Counted from the first letter of the stretch, positions 26,824-36,085 are shown. The stretch: DNA of 64,000 bases from an uncultured Chitinophaga sp. (GCF_937898475.1 NZ_CALEJS010000028.1:1-64000), one strand, 5' to 3'. The notes: generated by a model from the sequence alone, not told the origin. Made by a program: numbers and translations.

Positions 26824-27501
26824 ATGTCCATCAACTTACCCGCTTATCAAACGATACAAGAGGCGCTGCGTCCATATGGAGCAAGGCTGGTTGCCGTTTC
26901 CAAAATCAAGCCAGCAGCAGATATCCTGGAACTTTATCATGCAGGGCAGCGTATTTTCGGCGAGAATTATGTGCAGGAACTGCTGCAAAAACAGCCCGAA
27001 CTGCCCGGTGATATTGAATGGCATTTCATTGGCCATCTCCAGAGCAATAAAGTAAAATACATTGCTCCTTTTATTACCATGATCCATGCGGTAGACAGCC
27101 TCCGTTTGCTGCAGGAAATCAACAAGCAAGCGGCAAAACACAACCGTATTATCCACTGTCTTTTACAGGTACATATTGCTGAAGAAGAAACCAAGTTCGG
27201 CCTGGATGAAGCAGAACTGGAAAGCCTGGTGCAGGCATGGCAACAGGCAGCCGGTGCGCATGTTCGCATAGCCGGCCTGATGGGCATGGCTACCAATACA
27301 GACAATGCCGCGCAGGTAGAGAAGGAGTTCAGGCATCTGCAACAGCTTTTCAGCCGGGTAAAGTCCCGCTATTTTCCCGCTGACGATGACTTTCGTGAGC
27401 TTTCCATGGGGATGAGCGGCGATTACCAGCTGGCGCTGCAATCAGGCAGTACCCTGGTAAGGATCGGCAGCCTCCTGTTTGGGGCACGTATCAAACCATA
27501 A
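26824..27501 (+). CDS. YggS-family PLP homeostasis protein
   Basis: A 225-residue alanine-racemase N-terminal-fold protein. The PLP lysine lies in LVAVSKIKPA, and the family blocks GENYVQEL, WHFIGHLQSNK, KFGLDE, GLMGMAT and LSMGMSGDY are all present. It binds pyridoxal phosphate and keeps vitamin B6 and amino-acid pools balanced; it is not a racemase. Length is normal. It has no ribosome-binding site, in keeping with the adjacent promoter box. Confidence 0.95.
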   Translation: MSINLPAYQTIQEALRPYGARLVAVSKIKPAADILELYHAGQRIFGENYVQELLQKQPELPGDIEWHFIGHLQSNKVKYIAPFITMIHAVDSLRLLQEINKQAAKHNRIIHCLLQVHIAEEETKFGLDEAELESLVQAWQQAAGAHVRIAGLMGMATNTDNAAQVEKEFRHLQQLFSRVKSRYFPADDDFRELSMGMSGDYQLALQSGSTLVRIGSLLFGARIKP

Positions 27502-27526
27502 ACGCGGGGAACCGGTCATCATACAG

Positions 27527-27559
27527 TTTGCAGGGTTTCAGGAATATGGGCTATATTTG
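27527..27559 (+). promoter_or_regulatory. Promoter of the TlpA-like gene
   Basis: TTTG (27527-27530), 21 bases, TATATTTG (27552-27559): full Bacteroidota consensus. The start codon at 27595 is 35 bases on. Confidence 0.65.
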
Positions 27560-27594
27560 TCTACTAATTTAGTGGTATAATATCGGAAGAAACT

Positions 27595-28842
27595 ATGAAG
27601 CAACTCAGACAGACGATAACAATCCTCGCCCTTACCCTATTGTCAACGCTGCAATCTATTGGACAACAGCAATTTACTGATAATCCGAACATATGGCAAA
27701 CCCGCCTGCACCGCCAGGATGGGGCGGATATTGTCTTCAATACAGCAGTAGATAATTCCCGCATGGTAATGCATATCCTCAATGCAGGCGAACGTTTGCT
27801 GGTGGATGATATCCGCATGGAAGGCGATTCTGTGTTTATTAAGATGCCGTTCTTTGATTCTGAGTTTAAAGGTGTGCTGCAGCCCTCCGGAGAGGTGAAA
27901 GGATTATGGATACGCCACCTGGCAGACAGGGATGTAAGTATTCCCTTTACCTCTATTCCTGGTGTGAAAGAACGTTTTACCCAGCATCTGCCTGCGAAGG
28001 GTAATGTCAGCGGCCGCTGGGCTACTTACTTTACCGCCCCTGATGGTACCGACAGCTCTTTTGCCGTAGGGGAGTTTAAACAGGATGGCAATCACGTAAC
28101 AGGCACCTTCCTGACGCCTACGGGAGACTACCGCTTCCTGGAAGGGATACTGGATGGCGATACCCTGAAGCTGTCTACTTTTGATGGTTCTCATGCTTAT
28201 TATTTTACCGCCCGCCTGACAGCCGATAATACGCTGGAACAGGGTGTTTTTTATGCGGGTATCGGTAATGGCAAAGAGCACTGGACCGCCCGTAAAGATC
28301 CGAAAGCGGCTTTGCCCGATGAAACCAAGCTGGCTACGGTAAAACCGGGGCAGGCTAAACTGAACTTCAGCTTCCCAGACCTGGATGGCAAACAGGTGAG
28401 CATTAATGATGACCGCTTTAAGAACAAAGTAGTAGTGATCACGCTGATGGGTTCCTGGTGCCCTAACTGTATGGACGAAACCGGGTTCCTGAGCGGCTGG
28501 TATAAGCAGAACAGGGAGCGTGGGGTAGAGGTGATCGGCCTTGCTTATGAACGCACCACAGACTTCGAAAGATCTAAAAAAGCCCTTTCCGGGTTCCTCA
28601 AACGTTTTGATGTAGATTATCCTGTACTGATCACAGGTGTTACTTCTGCAGATCCGAAGAAAGGGGAGAAGACCCTGCCGCAGCTCACTGCCATCAAGGG
28701 ATTCCCTACCACCATCTTCGTTGATAAAAAAGGGCTGGTGAGAGAAGTGCATACCGGTTTTTCCGGTCCGGGTACCGGTGAGCACTATGAACATTTCAAG
28801 CAGGAGTACAATCAACTCATCGATAAATTGTTGAAAGAGTAG
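27595..28842 (+). CDS. TlpA-like thioredoxin-fold exported protein
   Basis: A 415-residue protein with a signal peptide (1-23, ending SIGQQ). Residues about 25-240 form a beta-rich domain of unknown role. Residues about 255-410 form an AlkC/TlpA-type thioredoxin domain with active site GSWCPNCMDE and the cis-Pro segment GFPTTIFVDKKG. It is expected in the periplasm as a thiol-disulfide reductase. The gene is 15 bases upstream of a serine hydrolase gene and probably co-transcribed. Confidence 0.88.
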   Translation: MKQLRQTITILALTLLSTLQSIGQQQFTDNPNIWQTRLHRQDGADIVFNTAVDNSRMVMHILNAGERLLVDDIRMEGDSVFIKMPFFDSEFKGVLQPSGEVKGLWIRHLADRDVSIPFTSIPGVKERFTQHLPAKGNVSGRWATYFTAPDGTDSSFAVGEFKQDGNHVTGTFLTPTGDYRFLEGILDGDTLKLSTFDGSHAYYFTARLTADNTLEQGVFYAGIGNGKEHWTARKDPKAALPDETKLATVKPGQAKLNFSFPDLDGKQVSINDDRFKNKVVVITLMGSWCPNCMDETGFLSGWYKQNRERGVEVIGLAYERTTDFERSKKALSGFLKRFDVDYPVLITGVTSADPKKGEKTLPQLTAIKGFPTTIFVDKKGLVREVHTGFSGPGTGEHYEHFKQEYNQLIDKLLKE

Positions 28843-28857
28843 TATTATCTTGTTGAT

Positions 28858-30135
28858 ATGAACAGGTTACTATTCCTCACAGGCATCTGTTGCTGCCTGG
28901 TATATACTACTTTTGCGCAAACAGCTCCCCGGCAATTTTCAGTTGCGCCATCTCCGCAGGCGGCAGGCTTTTCTGCAGCGCGCCTGCAAAAGGTAGACAG
29001 CTTTCTGCAGGCCGCCATTGATAAAGGGCTGGCCCCTAATGCGGTTACCTTTGTGGCGCATAAAGGCCAGATCGTACATTACAAGGCTTTCGGGTACCGG
29101 AATAGGGAAAGCCGCACGCCTTTAAAGAAAGATGATATTTTCCGCTGGGCTTCGCAGACAAAACTGATCACCACCATCGCGCTGATGATGTTGTATGAGG
29201 AGGGACGCTTCTTCCTGGATGATCCCATCAGCAAATACATCCCGGCTTTCAGGGATGCCAAAGTATTGGTGAAATACGACCGGCAGAAGGGTAGCTATGA
29301 AACAAGACCTGCAGCTACGCAACCGACCATACGACAACTGCTGTCACATGCAACGGGTATTCCTTATGATCATCCGCTGGATAGCCTGCTGTTCGGGGGC
29401 CATGGTCTGTCTGTATTCCCAACGGGTGAACAAATGAGTTTGGAATCGCTGGTGAATAACATTGCCCGGCGTCCGCTGCTGCATGACCCGGGAACGCAAT
29501 TCACGTATGGCTTTAACACAGATGTAGCGGGCCGCCTGGTGGAGATCCTCTCCGGTCAGACCCTGGCAGATTTTTTCCGCCAGCGCATCCTGCTGCCCCT
29601 GGGTATGCAGGACACCTGGTTTTACCTGCCGCCTGAAAAGCAGCCGCGCCTCGTGGAGTTATATGCTTTACCTGCCCTCGATAGCCCTATCAGGGTTTCT
29701 TCCCATACTACCGACCGGCATTTTGCTTTAAGCAATACCAGCACCCTTTATATGGGAGGTTCGGGCCTTACGGGGCCAATAGCAGATTATGCAAAGATCT
29801 GCCAGCTGATACTCAATGGCGGCACGTTTAACGGCGTTCGCCTTTTAAGCCGCAAAACAGTAGCGCTGATGACCCGCAACCAGATCGGCGATGCAACGGT
29901 GTGGGACCGTAACGATAAATTCGGGCTGGGCCTCCAGATCATCACGGCGGATACGCGTTACGGCGATCCCGCATCTCCCGGTTCACTGACCTGGGGCGGC
30001 GCTTACTGTTCTGAATACACGATCGATCCCCGGGAAGAACTGATCCTCCTGGTATACACCAACGCAATGCCCTATGCCTACTACGGCGAATTTGTACGGA
30101 AGTTCCGCATCCTGGTGTACCAGGCGATGGATTAG
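28858..30135 (+). CDS. Exported serine hydrolase, beta-lactamase class C fold
   Basis: A 425-residue protein with a signal peptide (1-20, ending TFAQ). The SxxK motif is in FRWASQTKLIT, the second motif is FTYGFNTDVAGR (a Y-G form, not YSN), and WGG (LTWGGAYCSEY) sits at the KTG/HTG position. This is the class C beta-lactamase / D-aminopeptidase / esterase group (PF00144). Most members of this type are esterases or peptidases; resistance function is not implied. The 3' end merges into a TTAGCTG heptad array. Confidence 0.88.
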   Translation: MNRLLFLTGICCCLVYTTFAQTAPRQFSVAPSPQAAGFSAARLQKVDSFLQAAIDKGLAPNAVTFVAHKGQIVHYKAFGYRNRESRTPLKKDDIFRWASQTKLITTIALMMLYEEGRFFLDDPISKYIPAFRDAKVLVKYDRQKGSYETRPAATQPTIRQLLSHATGIPYDHPLDSLLFGGHGLSVFPTGEQMSLESLVNNIARRPLLHDPGTQFTYGFNTDVAGRLVEILSGQTLADFFRQRILLPLGMQDTWFYLPPEKQPRLVELYALPALDSPIRVSSHTTDRHFALSNTSTLYMGGSGLTGPIADYAKICQLILNGGTFNGVRLLSRKTVALMTRNQIGDATVWDRNDKFGLGLQIITADTRYGDPASPGSLTWGGAYCSEYTIDPREELILLVYTNAMPYAYYGEFVRKFRILVYQAMD

Positions 30136-30195
30136 CTGTTAGCTGTTAGCTGGACTGCAGTTGACGGAGGTTAAGCGCCGGCGGCTAGCAGCTAA
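30132..30195. repeat. TTAGCTG tandem heptads with inverted arm
   Basis: Three perfect copies of TTAGCTG (30132-30152) begin inside the stop codon of the serine hydrolase. The first 12 bases pair with GCTAGCAGCTAA (30184-30195) at 11 of 12 positions. It is a probable 3'-end structure. Confidence 0.75.
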
Positions 30196-30282
30196 TACAT
30201 GTTGGCCCCAAATTTGGAACTTCCCAAACTATTCCCCCCAACCAACGGCAGTTCTATTTGTTAAACCTTTAAATTGTTACAT

Positions 30283-30594
30283 ATGAGCACCACTAAATTC
30301 TTATCAGGAGTGCTGGCCGGAGTAGCAGCTGGAATAGTAGTAGGAATGTTATGTGCACCCGACAGCGGGGAAGCCACCAGGAGAAGGATCCGTTATTCAG
30401 CGGGCAATGTTCGTTATAGACTCAGCCGCCTGCTGGGCCGTGGCTCAGATAACCTTGCAGAACTGAAGCATGTGTTTGAGCATGAAGTGACCGGATTGAA
30501 AGATGATGTGCGGGAACGTGTGTTGCGCCTGATCGATGAAAGCAGGAACTCTTACGATAAATTCAGGAAAGAGGCATTATCACAGAATAGCTGA
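30283..30594 (+). CDS. YtxH-domain protein
   Basis: A 103-residue protein with an N-terminal glycine/alanine membrane helix (FLSGVLAGVAAGIVVGML) followed by CAPDSGEATRRRIR, the YtxH (PF12732) signature. A helical, charged C-terminus follows. In Bacteroidota it is often next to stress and envelope genes. ATG 30283 is chosen as the start of the conserved N-terminus. The acidic protein gene follows after 65 bases. Confidence 0.85.
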   Translation: MSTTKFLSGVLAGVAAGIVVGMLCAPDSGEATRRRIRYSAGNVRYRLSRLLGRGSDNLAELKHVFEHEVTGLKDDVRERVLRLIDESRNSYDKFRKEALSQNS

Positions 30595-30659
30595 TCGTGG
30601 CAGTACGCTGCTTTTTCCTGTGGTCCAATTTTGGTACACATACAGGAAACAGTAGTGTT

Positions 30660-31196
30660 ATGCAAAACAACAGATCCAACACCGGCAAAACAGGCAACAG
30701 GGACAGGAACAGTGATGCCGCGGATAAGCGGCGGCAAGAGCAGACAAACCCTGCTGAACACGACGATCCTACCTCTGCACAGGATGATCCCGATCTTCCT
30801 GCACAGGACGCCCTGATACCCAGCCAGGCAGACCTGGAGAACAAGGAAAGTGTGGAATATTTTACGCCTTCAGGGGAATTACCCGATCCGGAAACAGCCG
30901 GAGAAATGGAACCTGATGAAGAGGACGCCAGTCCGGAGATCATCATGGGAACCGAAGCAGATGTCACTGCAGAAGACCTCGCTAACCTGGGGCCCCGCGA
31001 CGAAGATATGGATGAGGGAGAAGATGAATCAGTACGTGCCCGTGATCTGCTGGTGAAACAAACAGATGAGGAGTCTGATGAAGAGCCGCCGGAAGAACTG
31101 GATGTACCAGGTGCAGCAGCAGATGATGATGCGGAAAGCCGGGGTATGGAAGATGAAGAAAACAATGAATACAGCCTGGGTGGAGATAAAGACTGA
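30660..31196 (+). CDS. Highly acidic low-complexity protein
   Basis: A 178-residue protein made largely of Asp, Glu, Ser, Pro and Ala, with no hydrophobic core, so it is probably disordered. The first 30 residues are basic and polar (Asn/Arg-rich), the rest strongly acidic. AGGAAA lies upstream of the ATG at 30660. I recognise no family. The Bacteroidota habit of placing such proteins beside YtxH and SRPBCC genes suggests a stress role; this is inference. Confidence 0.6.
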   Translation: MQNNRSNTGKTGNRDRNSDAADKRRQEQTNPAEHDDPTSAQDDPDLPAQDALIPSQADLENKESVEYFTPSGELPDPETAGEMEPDEEDASPEIIMGTEADVTAEDLANLGPRDEDMDEGEDESVRARDLLVKQTDEESDEEPPEELDVPGAAADDDAESRGMEDEENNEYSLGGDKD

Positions 31197-31212
31197 TCTC
31201 CACCCGGATCTG

Positions 31213-31842
31213 TTATTTTACCAATCCCTTCACTAAACTTTTCCATTGAGGTTTTGAAAATCCAACAGAGGCGCTGATCGCTACCAGGGTATTCCTGATC
31301 TTATCCCATAAACCCGACGGCGCCGTGTTCGGTTTTTCATTTCGCCCGTAAACACTTGCTTTGACACATCTGCCGGAGAGTTCTACCACGAAAGAACTGG
31401 TGGCCGAGGGATCATAGAAATGCGCCACTTTTCCGTGCCACTGCTGCGGGTTAACAGAGGGCCTTACGCGAATGGCAGCATAAGCTGTTTTTCCTGATGA
31501 GGTAGTTTTGTCTTCAATCTGTTCTATTGCCACCCAGTCATAGCCATCGCCGGTTTTATTACCGGGTCCGGGCAGGTTGATACGGATGTGATCACCTTCC
31601 TGTGCGGGGTGGTTTAATGCCCTGCCTGCATCATCCGTCAGCAGAAAGTTGGCTGACAGCGGGCCTGCAAAGTCGTGCCAGTGGTTCACATCCAGCAGGC
31701 GGGCTTTAGCCTGCTCATAGCGCTCCCTGCTTTCTTTCAGAGAGGGCAGCGTCACAGAAAAGACGGTGTTGGTCGCAGCGCCGGTATATTGCTGCGGAAC
31801 AGTTTTTTGCGTTGAGGCTACATGATTATTTTTATTGTCCAT
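31213..31842 (-). CDS. Hypothetical protein downstream of SRPBCC gene
   Basis: A 209-residue soluble protein without a signal peptide. The middle (NHWHDFAGPLSANFLL, then EGDHIRINLPGPG and YDWVAIEQIEDK) looks like a conserved beta domain seen in Bacteroidota; I cannot name it. The ATG at 31842 is chosen. It starts 10 bases after the stop of the SRPBCC gene on the same strand, so the two form an operon. Confidence 0.65.
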   Translation of the reverse strand: MDNKNNHVASTQKTVPQQYTGAATNTVFSVTLPSLKESRERYEQAKARLLDVNHWHDFAGPLSANFLLTDDAGRALNHPAQEGDHIRINLPGPGNKTGDGYDWVAIEQIEDKTTSSGKTAYAAIRVRPSVNPQQWHGKVAHFYDPSATSSFVVELSGRCVKASVYGRNEKPNTAPSGLWDKIRNTLVAISASVGFSKPQWKSLVKGLVK

Positions 31843-31852
31843 CTTCAATTAT

Positions 31853-32596
31853 TTAACTTTCTTCTTTTTCATTGTCCACGATCAGTTCCCCGGATTCGAG
31901 GTAATCTTTAACGCGGGTGATATCATCTTCGATCATCCGCTCAAATGCTACGTTCAGCAGCCAGGCCAACCCCGAGCCAACATGTCCGGCAGGCGGGCGG
32001 TAAGTGATCATAACCTCTACAAAGGTGCCCCCGTTGGCAGCGTCTTCAAACGTTACGCGGCCTGCGGTAGCGATCATAGAGTTGGCTACGGAACGCCATC
32101 CCAGTAATCGGCCGGGTTCTTCCTTCATGATCTCAGCTTCCCATTCAATGGTGCCGATGCCGCCGGGGCCACGCGCAATCCAGCGGGAATGGATGCCGTC
32201 CTGTTCTTCCACCTTTACCAGGTGGTGCATAAAAAGGGGCAGGTTTCCCAGCTGGCGCCAGAAAGCATACACTTCTTCCCGGGGCCTGGAGATCAGCTGC
32301 CTGGTGCGGATATTAATGGCACGTGTATGACGGTTACGCCTCTTCTCAATGGCGGCAGCAACCGGGCAGTTGCCAGACATGCCCCTGTACAGCAGGTAAC
32401 CGCCTATGGCCAGTTTCAGGAGTCCGCCAATGGGATGCCTGGAAAGCTGTCCCAGTGCGTTGCTGGTAAGCAGCGAACCGGCGAGGATGGAGACCACACG
32501 GCCTGGCCGGCTGACATTAAGAATATTGCTGCTATCATACAGCGGACTTGCGCTGGGCCTGCCATGCCCATTTAACAATGCATTAGGATGAGTCAT
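31853..32596 (-). CDS. SRPBCC (cyclase/dehydrase) membrane-linked protein
   Basis: A 247-residue protein. The N-terminal part has a short membrane hairpin of the kind found in DUF2892 (GGLLKLAIGGYLLYRG, then NCPV). The C-terminal part (about 95-235) is a polyketide-cyclase/START-fold domain (ISRPREEVYAFWRQLGNLP, WRSVANSMIATAGRVTFEDA, VEVMITYRPPAG). It may bind a lipid or hydrophobic ligand at the membrane. ATG 32596 is chosen over an upstream open stretch of 37 codons that lacks similarity to the family. Confidence 0.8.
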   Translation of the reverse strand: MTHPNALLNGHGRPSASPLYDSSNILNVSRPGRVVSILAGSLLTSNALGQLSRHPIGGLLKLAIGGYLLYRGMSGNCPVAAAIEKRRNRHTRAINIRTRQLISRPREEVYAFWRQLGNLPLFMHHLVKVEEQDGIHSRWIARGPGGIGTIEWEAEIMKEEPGRLLGWRSVANSMIATAGRVTFEDAANGGTFVEVMITYRPPAGHVGSGLAWLLNVAFERMIEDDITRVKDYLESGELIVDNEKEES

Positions 32597-32788
32597 AACT
32601 ATCTTGATTTTGAAGATATTACCGCTAAAACCTTGCAGTTTTTTGCAACGCAGGTGGAGCCTGCTTAATTGTATGATTTTCAATTGATCTGGCGATTGGC
32701 TGGTCAAAGAAGCTGTGGAATAAATAATACGGGACGTAGAAAAGCCGAAACGGGCTTTTTATTTAACTTTAAAGATAAACCCTTCTTT

Positions 32789-33208
32789 ATGGCAACAGAT
32801 TACAAACCCGATGGATTGCGCGCATTAACGCCTTACCTGCATATTGAGAACTGTGATGCATTCCTTGCTTTCCTGAAAGCTGCTTTCAACGCCGGGCAGG
32901 AAAACGTTTACCGCGATGACAGCAATAATGTGGTGCATGCGGAGATCCGTATTGACGATTCCATACTGGAGTTTTCAGAGGCCCGGCCGGAATATCCTTC
33001 CATGCCCAGCGCTTTTCATTTATACGTACCTGCTGTAGATGAAACCTACCGGCGCGCACTGAAGGCAGGTGCTGCGTCCATGGCGGAACCCGCCGACCAG
33101 TTCTATGGCGAACGCAGCGGCGCTGTAAGGGATGCCTGGGGAAACAACTGGTATATTGCTACCTACACCGGTGTGATGAAAGAAGATCCAAATGCAGTGA
33201 AAGACTAA
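32789..33208 (+). CDS. VOC-superfamily (glyoxalase-like) protein
   Basis: A 139-residue protein of the PhnB-like vicinal-oxygen-chelate group. The start RALTPYLHIENCDAFLAFLK and the end DAWGNNWYIATYTG are typical. A possible metal-site Glu is in the last strand region. Substrate unknown. It is divergent from the SRPBCC operon by about 190 bases. The ATG at 32789 is the start of the conserved fold. Confidence 0.85.
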   Translation: MATDYKPDGLRALTPYLHIENCDAFLAFLKAAFNAGQENVYRDDSNNVVHAEIRIDDSILEFSEARPEYPSMPSAFHLYVPAVDETYRRALKAGAASMAEPADQFYGERSGAVRDAWGNNWYIATYTGVMKEDPNAVKD

Positions 33209-33305
33209 CTAACGTGACAGTATATACGGGCAGCTGCCGTCAGAAAGGTATAATTGACAATTAATAATTGTCTTCGTATTTTACTGCTTCAATAATGCCA
33301 CTATC

Positions 33306-34148
33306 ATGAAAAAACTGCTCTACGGTTGCCTGCTGCTGTTATCTGTATCCGCCTGTGCGCAAAAGTCTGCAAAGACGGCTTCACCCGGTAAATGGATAGA
33401 ACTTTTTAATGGTAAAGATCTGAAAGACTGGGATATCAAGATCGCCGGTCATGAACTGAACGATAATTTCGGCAACACCTTCCGTGTAGAGGATGGTCTG
33501 CTGAAAGTGCGGTATGATCAATACAGCAATTTTGACGAACAATACGGGCATATCTTTTACAAGCAGCCCTTCAGCGCATACCTGCTGGTGGTAGAATACC
33601 GTTTTGTGGGAGACCAGGTGGCCGGCGGCCCGGGATGGGCTATCCGTAACAACGGGGCCATGCTGCATTCACAGTCGGCCGCCAGTATGCGTAAAGACCA
33701 GGATTTTCCTGTTTCCCTGGAGATGCAATTACTGGGCGGCAACGGGAAAGATCCCCGCACTACTGCCAATCTTTGCACCCCTGGTACCAACGTGGTGATG
33801 CATGGTAAACTGATCACGGATCACTGTATTTCCTCTACGTCCAAAACATATGCCGGCGAACAGTGGGTAAGGGCAGCAGCCCTGGTGCTGGGCGATTCCA
33901 TCGTTCATCATATAGCCGGCGGGGATACCGTACTTACCTATACGAAACCGCAGATAGGCGGAGGTTCCGTATCCAACTATGATCCGGCGGTGAAGAAAGA
34001 CGGCCAGCTGTTGAAGGAAGGATATATTGCCCTGCAGGGAGAAAGCGCCCCTACTGATTTTCGCAGGGTAGCGGTGTTTGACCTCAGCCCCTACATGAAG
34101 GATCCTGTAAAGCTGAATAAAATACTGAAAGAGCTGCAACAGCAATAA
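33306..34148 (+). CDS. DUF1080 (3-keto-disaccharide hydrolase-like) lipoprotein
   Basis: A 280-residue protein with a lipoprotein signal (LLSVSAC at residues 11-17). The DUF1080 fold follows (WIELFNGKDLKDWDIKIAGH, then GGPGWAIRNNGAMLHSQ). The family is a concanavalin-like beta sandwich that includes 3-keto-glucoside hydrolases of Bacteroidota sugar degradation. No oxidoreductase partner is adjacent, so the substrate is open. A 29-bp perfect hairpin follows the stop. Confidence 0.88.
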   Translation: MKKLLYGCLLLLSVSACAQKSAKTASPGKWIELFNGKDLKDWDIKIAGHELNDNFGNTFRVEDGLLKVRYDQYSNFDEQYGHIFYKQPFSAYLLVVEYRFVGDQVAGGPGWAIRNNGAMLHSQSAASMRKDQDFPVSLEMQLLGGNGKDPRTTANLCTPGTNVVMHGKLITDHCISSTSKTYAGEQWVRAAALVLGDSIVHHIAGGDTVLTYTKPQIGGGSVSNYDPAVKKDGQLLKEGYIALQGESAPTDFRRVAVFDLSPYMKDPVKLNKILKELQQQ

Positions 34149-34160
34149 GGCAGTTAAAAT

Positions 34161-34229
34161 GTTTGAGGGTTTGAAAGTTTGAAGGCGTCCTGTTATGTGA
34201 GACGCCTTCAAACTTTCAAACCCTCAAAC
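34161..34229. terminator. Perfect 29-bp hairpin built of GTTTGAxx octamers
   Basis: The left arm 34161-34189 and right arm 34201-34229 are exact reverse complements over 29 bases with an 11-base loop. The arm consists of GTTTGAGG, GTTTGAAA, GTTTGAAG (period 8) and then GCGTC. It lies between the stops of the convergent DUF1080 and DUF885 genes and should end transcription from both sides. Confidence 0.85.
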
Positions 34230-34244
34230 GTTAAAACCCTCAAA

Positions 34245-35999
34245 CTAATTTAACATCAGCTGCCGGATGTATTTCACCGGTGTGCTGCCGTAGCTGAGGA
34301 ATTGTTCGTTAAATGCTTTGAGGTTGTATTTATCCCCCATCTTTTCTTTGTAGGCAGTCCGGAGGTCGATGATCTCCTTATAGCCGGTGTAGTAGCTGGT
34401 TAACTGTACGCTGGTAACGCTTACCCGTTTCCATTTACCTGCTGCTTCTGCCTGTTGCTGGAACGCTTCTTGGGTCAGCAGTTTGATGGCGTCTTCTTTG
34501 CTCATATTATTCACGTGTACGCTGTAATCCAGAATGGTATTGCAAACAGCGCGCAGGTTCCATTTATACCACATCAGCCACATTTCGGGTTCATTGTTGC
34601 CGTAGCCGTTTTCCAGCATCATCTGTTCTGTGTATACGGCCCATCCTTCTATCATCGCGCCATTGCCCAGGATGGATTTGATAAGGCTGGGCGACTGGTT
34701 GGCGTAAACCAGCTGTGTATAGTGGCCGGGGATCGCTTCGTGGATGTTCAGTATCTGCAAAATATAGTGGTTGTACTCGCGCAGATAGCTTTCCGCTCTT
34801 TCGGGTGTCCATCCTTCCAGGCTGCCTACATTGTAATAGGTATTGCCTTCTTTGTCGTAAGGACCAGGAGCGCTGATGGAGGCTCCGGCTACACCGGCCA
34901 TATATCCGGGTTCTTTACGCACTTTCAGCGGTTTGGAAGGATCCATGTAAAGCAGGTTTTTTTCCTTGATAAAAGCAGACAGCGTTGGCAGCTGTTGTTC
35001 AATGGCCTGCTGGAATTCAGCCGGTTTTACGTGCTGTATGGACAGGGTATCTATCATCCGTTTGATCAGCACCAGCTGGTCATCAGGTACCGGTGTGCTG
35101 CCGAAATATTTGGGCCACAGCTGTTTACTGATGCGGGCCATTTCAGTATGGATCCAGTTCTTGCGGGCAATAGCAGAATCGTAGATCTGGGCGGCCGTAT
35201 AGGCAGACTGTATATCATACTTAAACTTGCTTTCATACAGGTCTCCACCCAGTCTGAAACTGCGGGGATGTTCCACTTTCAGCGCTTTCAGCCAGGCGGC
35301 AAAGTCGCGGATAGCGCCTGCCGCTGTTTTGGCGCGGTCCAGCAGCGCTTTTTTCTCTGCTGTGCTTAAACCGCTTTTACTGAGGGAGTCTGCCAGGTCT
35401 TTTTCAAAGATGGACAACCCGCCCAGGTGTTGATCCTGCGCCAGGCTTGTAAGCTCCGGTACGGGATCTTTGATCAGCTTTTTGGCGGCGGCATAAAAAG
35501 CGGGGATGTTGGCCATCCGGGCGTGAAAGCTGCGCAGCCTTTCGTCCAGCGGGGCATAGTTCTCATTCAGCATAGATGCGAAGGTGCCGATCACGTTGTA
35601 GGAAGTAGGCGCCCATTCATAGGTCTTTGCCTTTTCAAGATCCCACTTACGGCCTTCCAGCTGGTTGCGGATCAGGTAGTAGTCTGTGAGCAGGCTTACG
35701 CCTAATTTGCTGGTATCATAGCTTTGCAGGGAGTCCTGCTGTTGCTGCAGGAAGGCCAGTTCTGCCTCCATGGCTGCGCTGTCAGGAACGACCAGCACCG
35801 TATCATGTTCATGGAAGCCTACCGCGGTAGCCCACTCAGGATAAGTTTTCCATAGGGCGGCCAGGTAATGTGCTTCATATTCGCGGAAAGCCGCATTTTG
35901 AGAGGTATCAGCGCCGGTATGACCGGTATTGGTACTGCTGCCGGTATTACAGGCTGCCAGCAATGCGGCAAACCCCAGCGTAAATAGGTGTTTTTGCAT
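34245..35999 (-). CDS. DUF885 family lipoprotein
   Basis: A 584-residue protein with lipobox LLAAC (residues 13-17), then a Ser/Thr/Gly linker. The DUF885 domain fills the rest. The diagnostic motif HEAIPGHYTQL near residue 415 is an HExxxxH-type zinc-peptidase-like site, with a likely third ligand in the following EGWAVYTEQM. It is anchored to a membrane, probably facing the periplasm. A peptidase or amidase activity is inferred from the motif; no substrate is known. Confidence 0.9.
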   Translation of the reverse strand: MQKHLFTLGFAALLAACNTGSSTNTGHTGADTSQNAAFREYEAHYLAALWKTYPEWATAVGFHEHDTVLVVPDSAAMEAELAFLQQQQDSLQSYDTSKLGVSLLTDYYLIRNQLEGRKWDLEKAKTYEWAPTSYNVIGTFASMLNENYAPLDERLRSFHARMANIPAFYAAAKKLIKDPVPELTSLAQDQHLGGLSIFEKDLADSLSKSGLSTAEKKALLDRAKTAAGAIRDFAAWLKALKVEHPRSFRLGGDLYESKFKYDIQSAYTAAQIYDSAIARKNWIHTEMARISKQLWPKYFGSTPVPDDQLVLIKRMIDTLSIQHVKPAEFQQAIEQQLPTLSAFIKEKNLLYMDPSKPLKVRKEPGYMAGVAGASISAPGPYDKEGNTYYNVGSLEGWTPERAESYLREYNHYILQILNIHEAIPGHYTQLVYANQSPSLIKSILGNGAMIEGWAVYTEQMMLENGYGNNEPEMWLMWYKWNLRAVCNTILDYSVHVNNMSKEDAIKLLTQEAFQQQAEAAGKWKRVSVTSVQLTSYYTGYKEIIDLRTAYKEKMGDKYNLKAFNEQFLSYGSTPVKYIRQLMLN

Positions 36000-36085
36000 G
36001 ATGAACAGGTAGATTTATCCTGAAAGATACTTTTTGTAGATGACAAATAGTACCGGGATCTGCCTGTGCGCAGGGGAAATTTGTT

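Noticed and set aside
28858..30135. Serine hydrolase as an antibiotic-resistance beta-lactamase
   Set aside because: The second motif is YGF and the third is WGG, pointing to the broad esterase/peptidase group; no regulator of ampC type is nearby.
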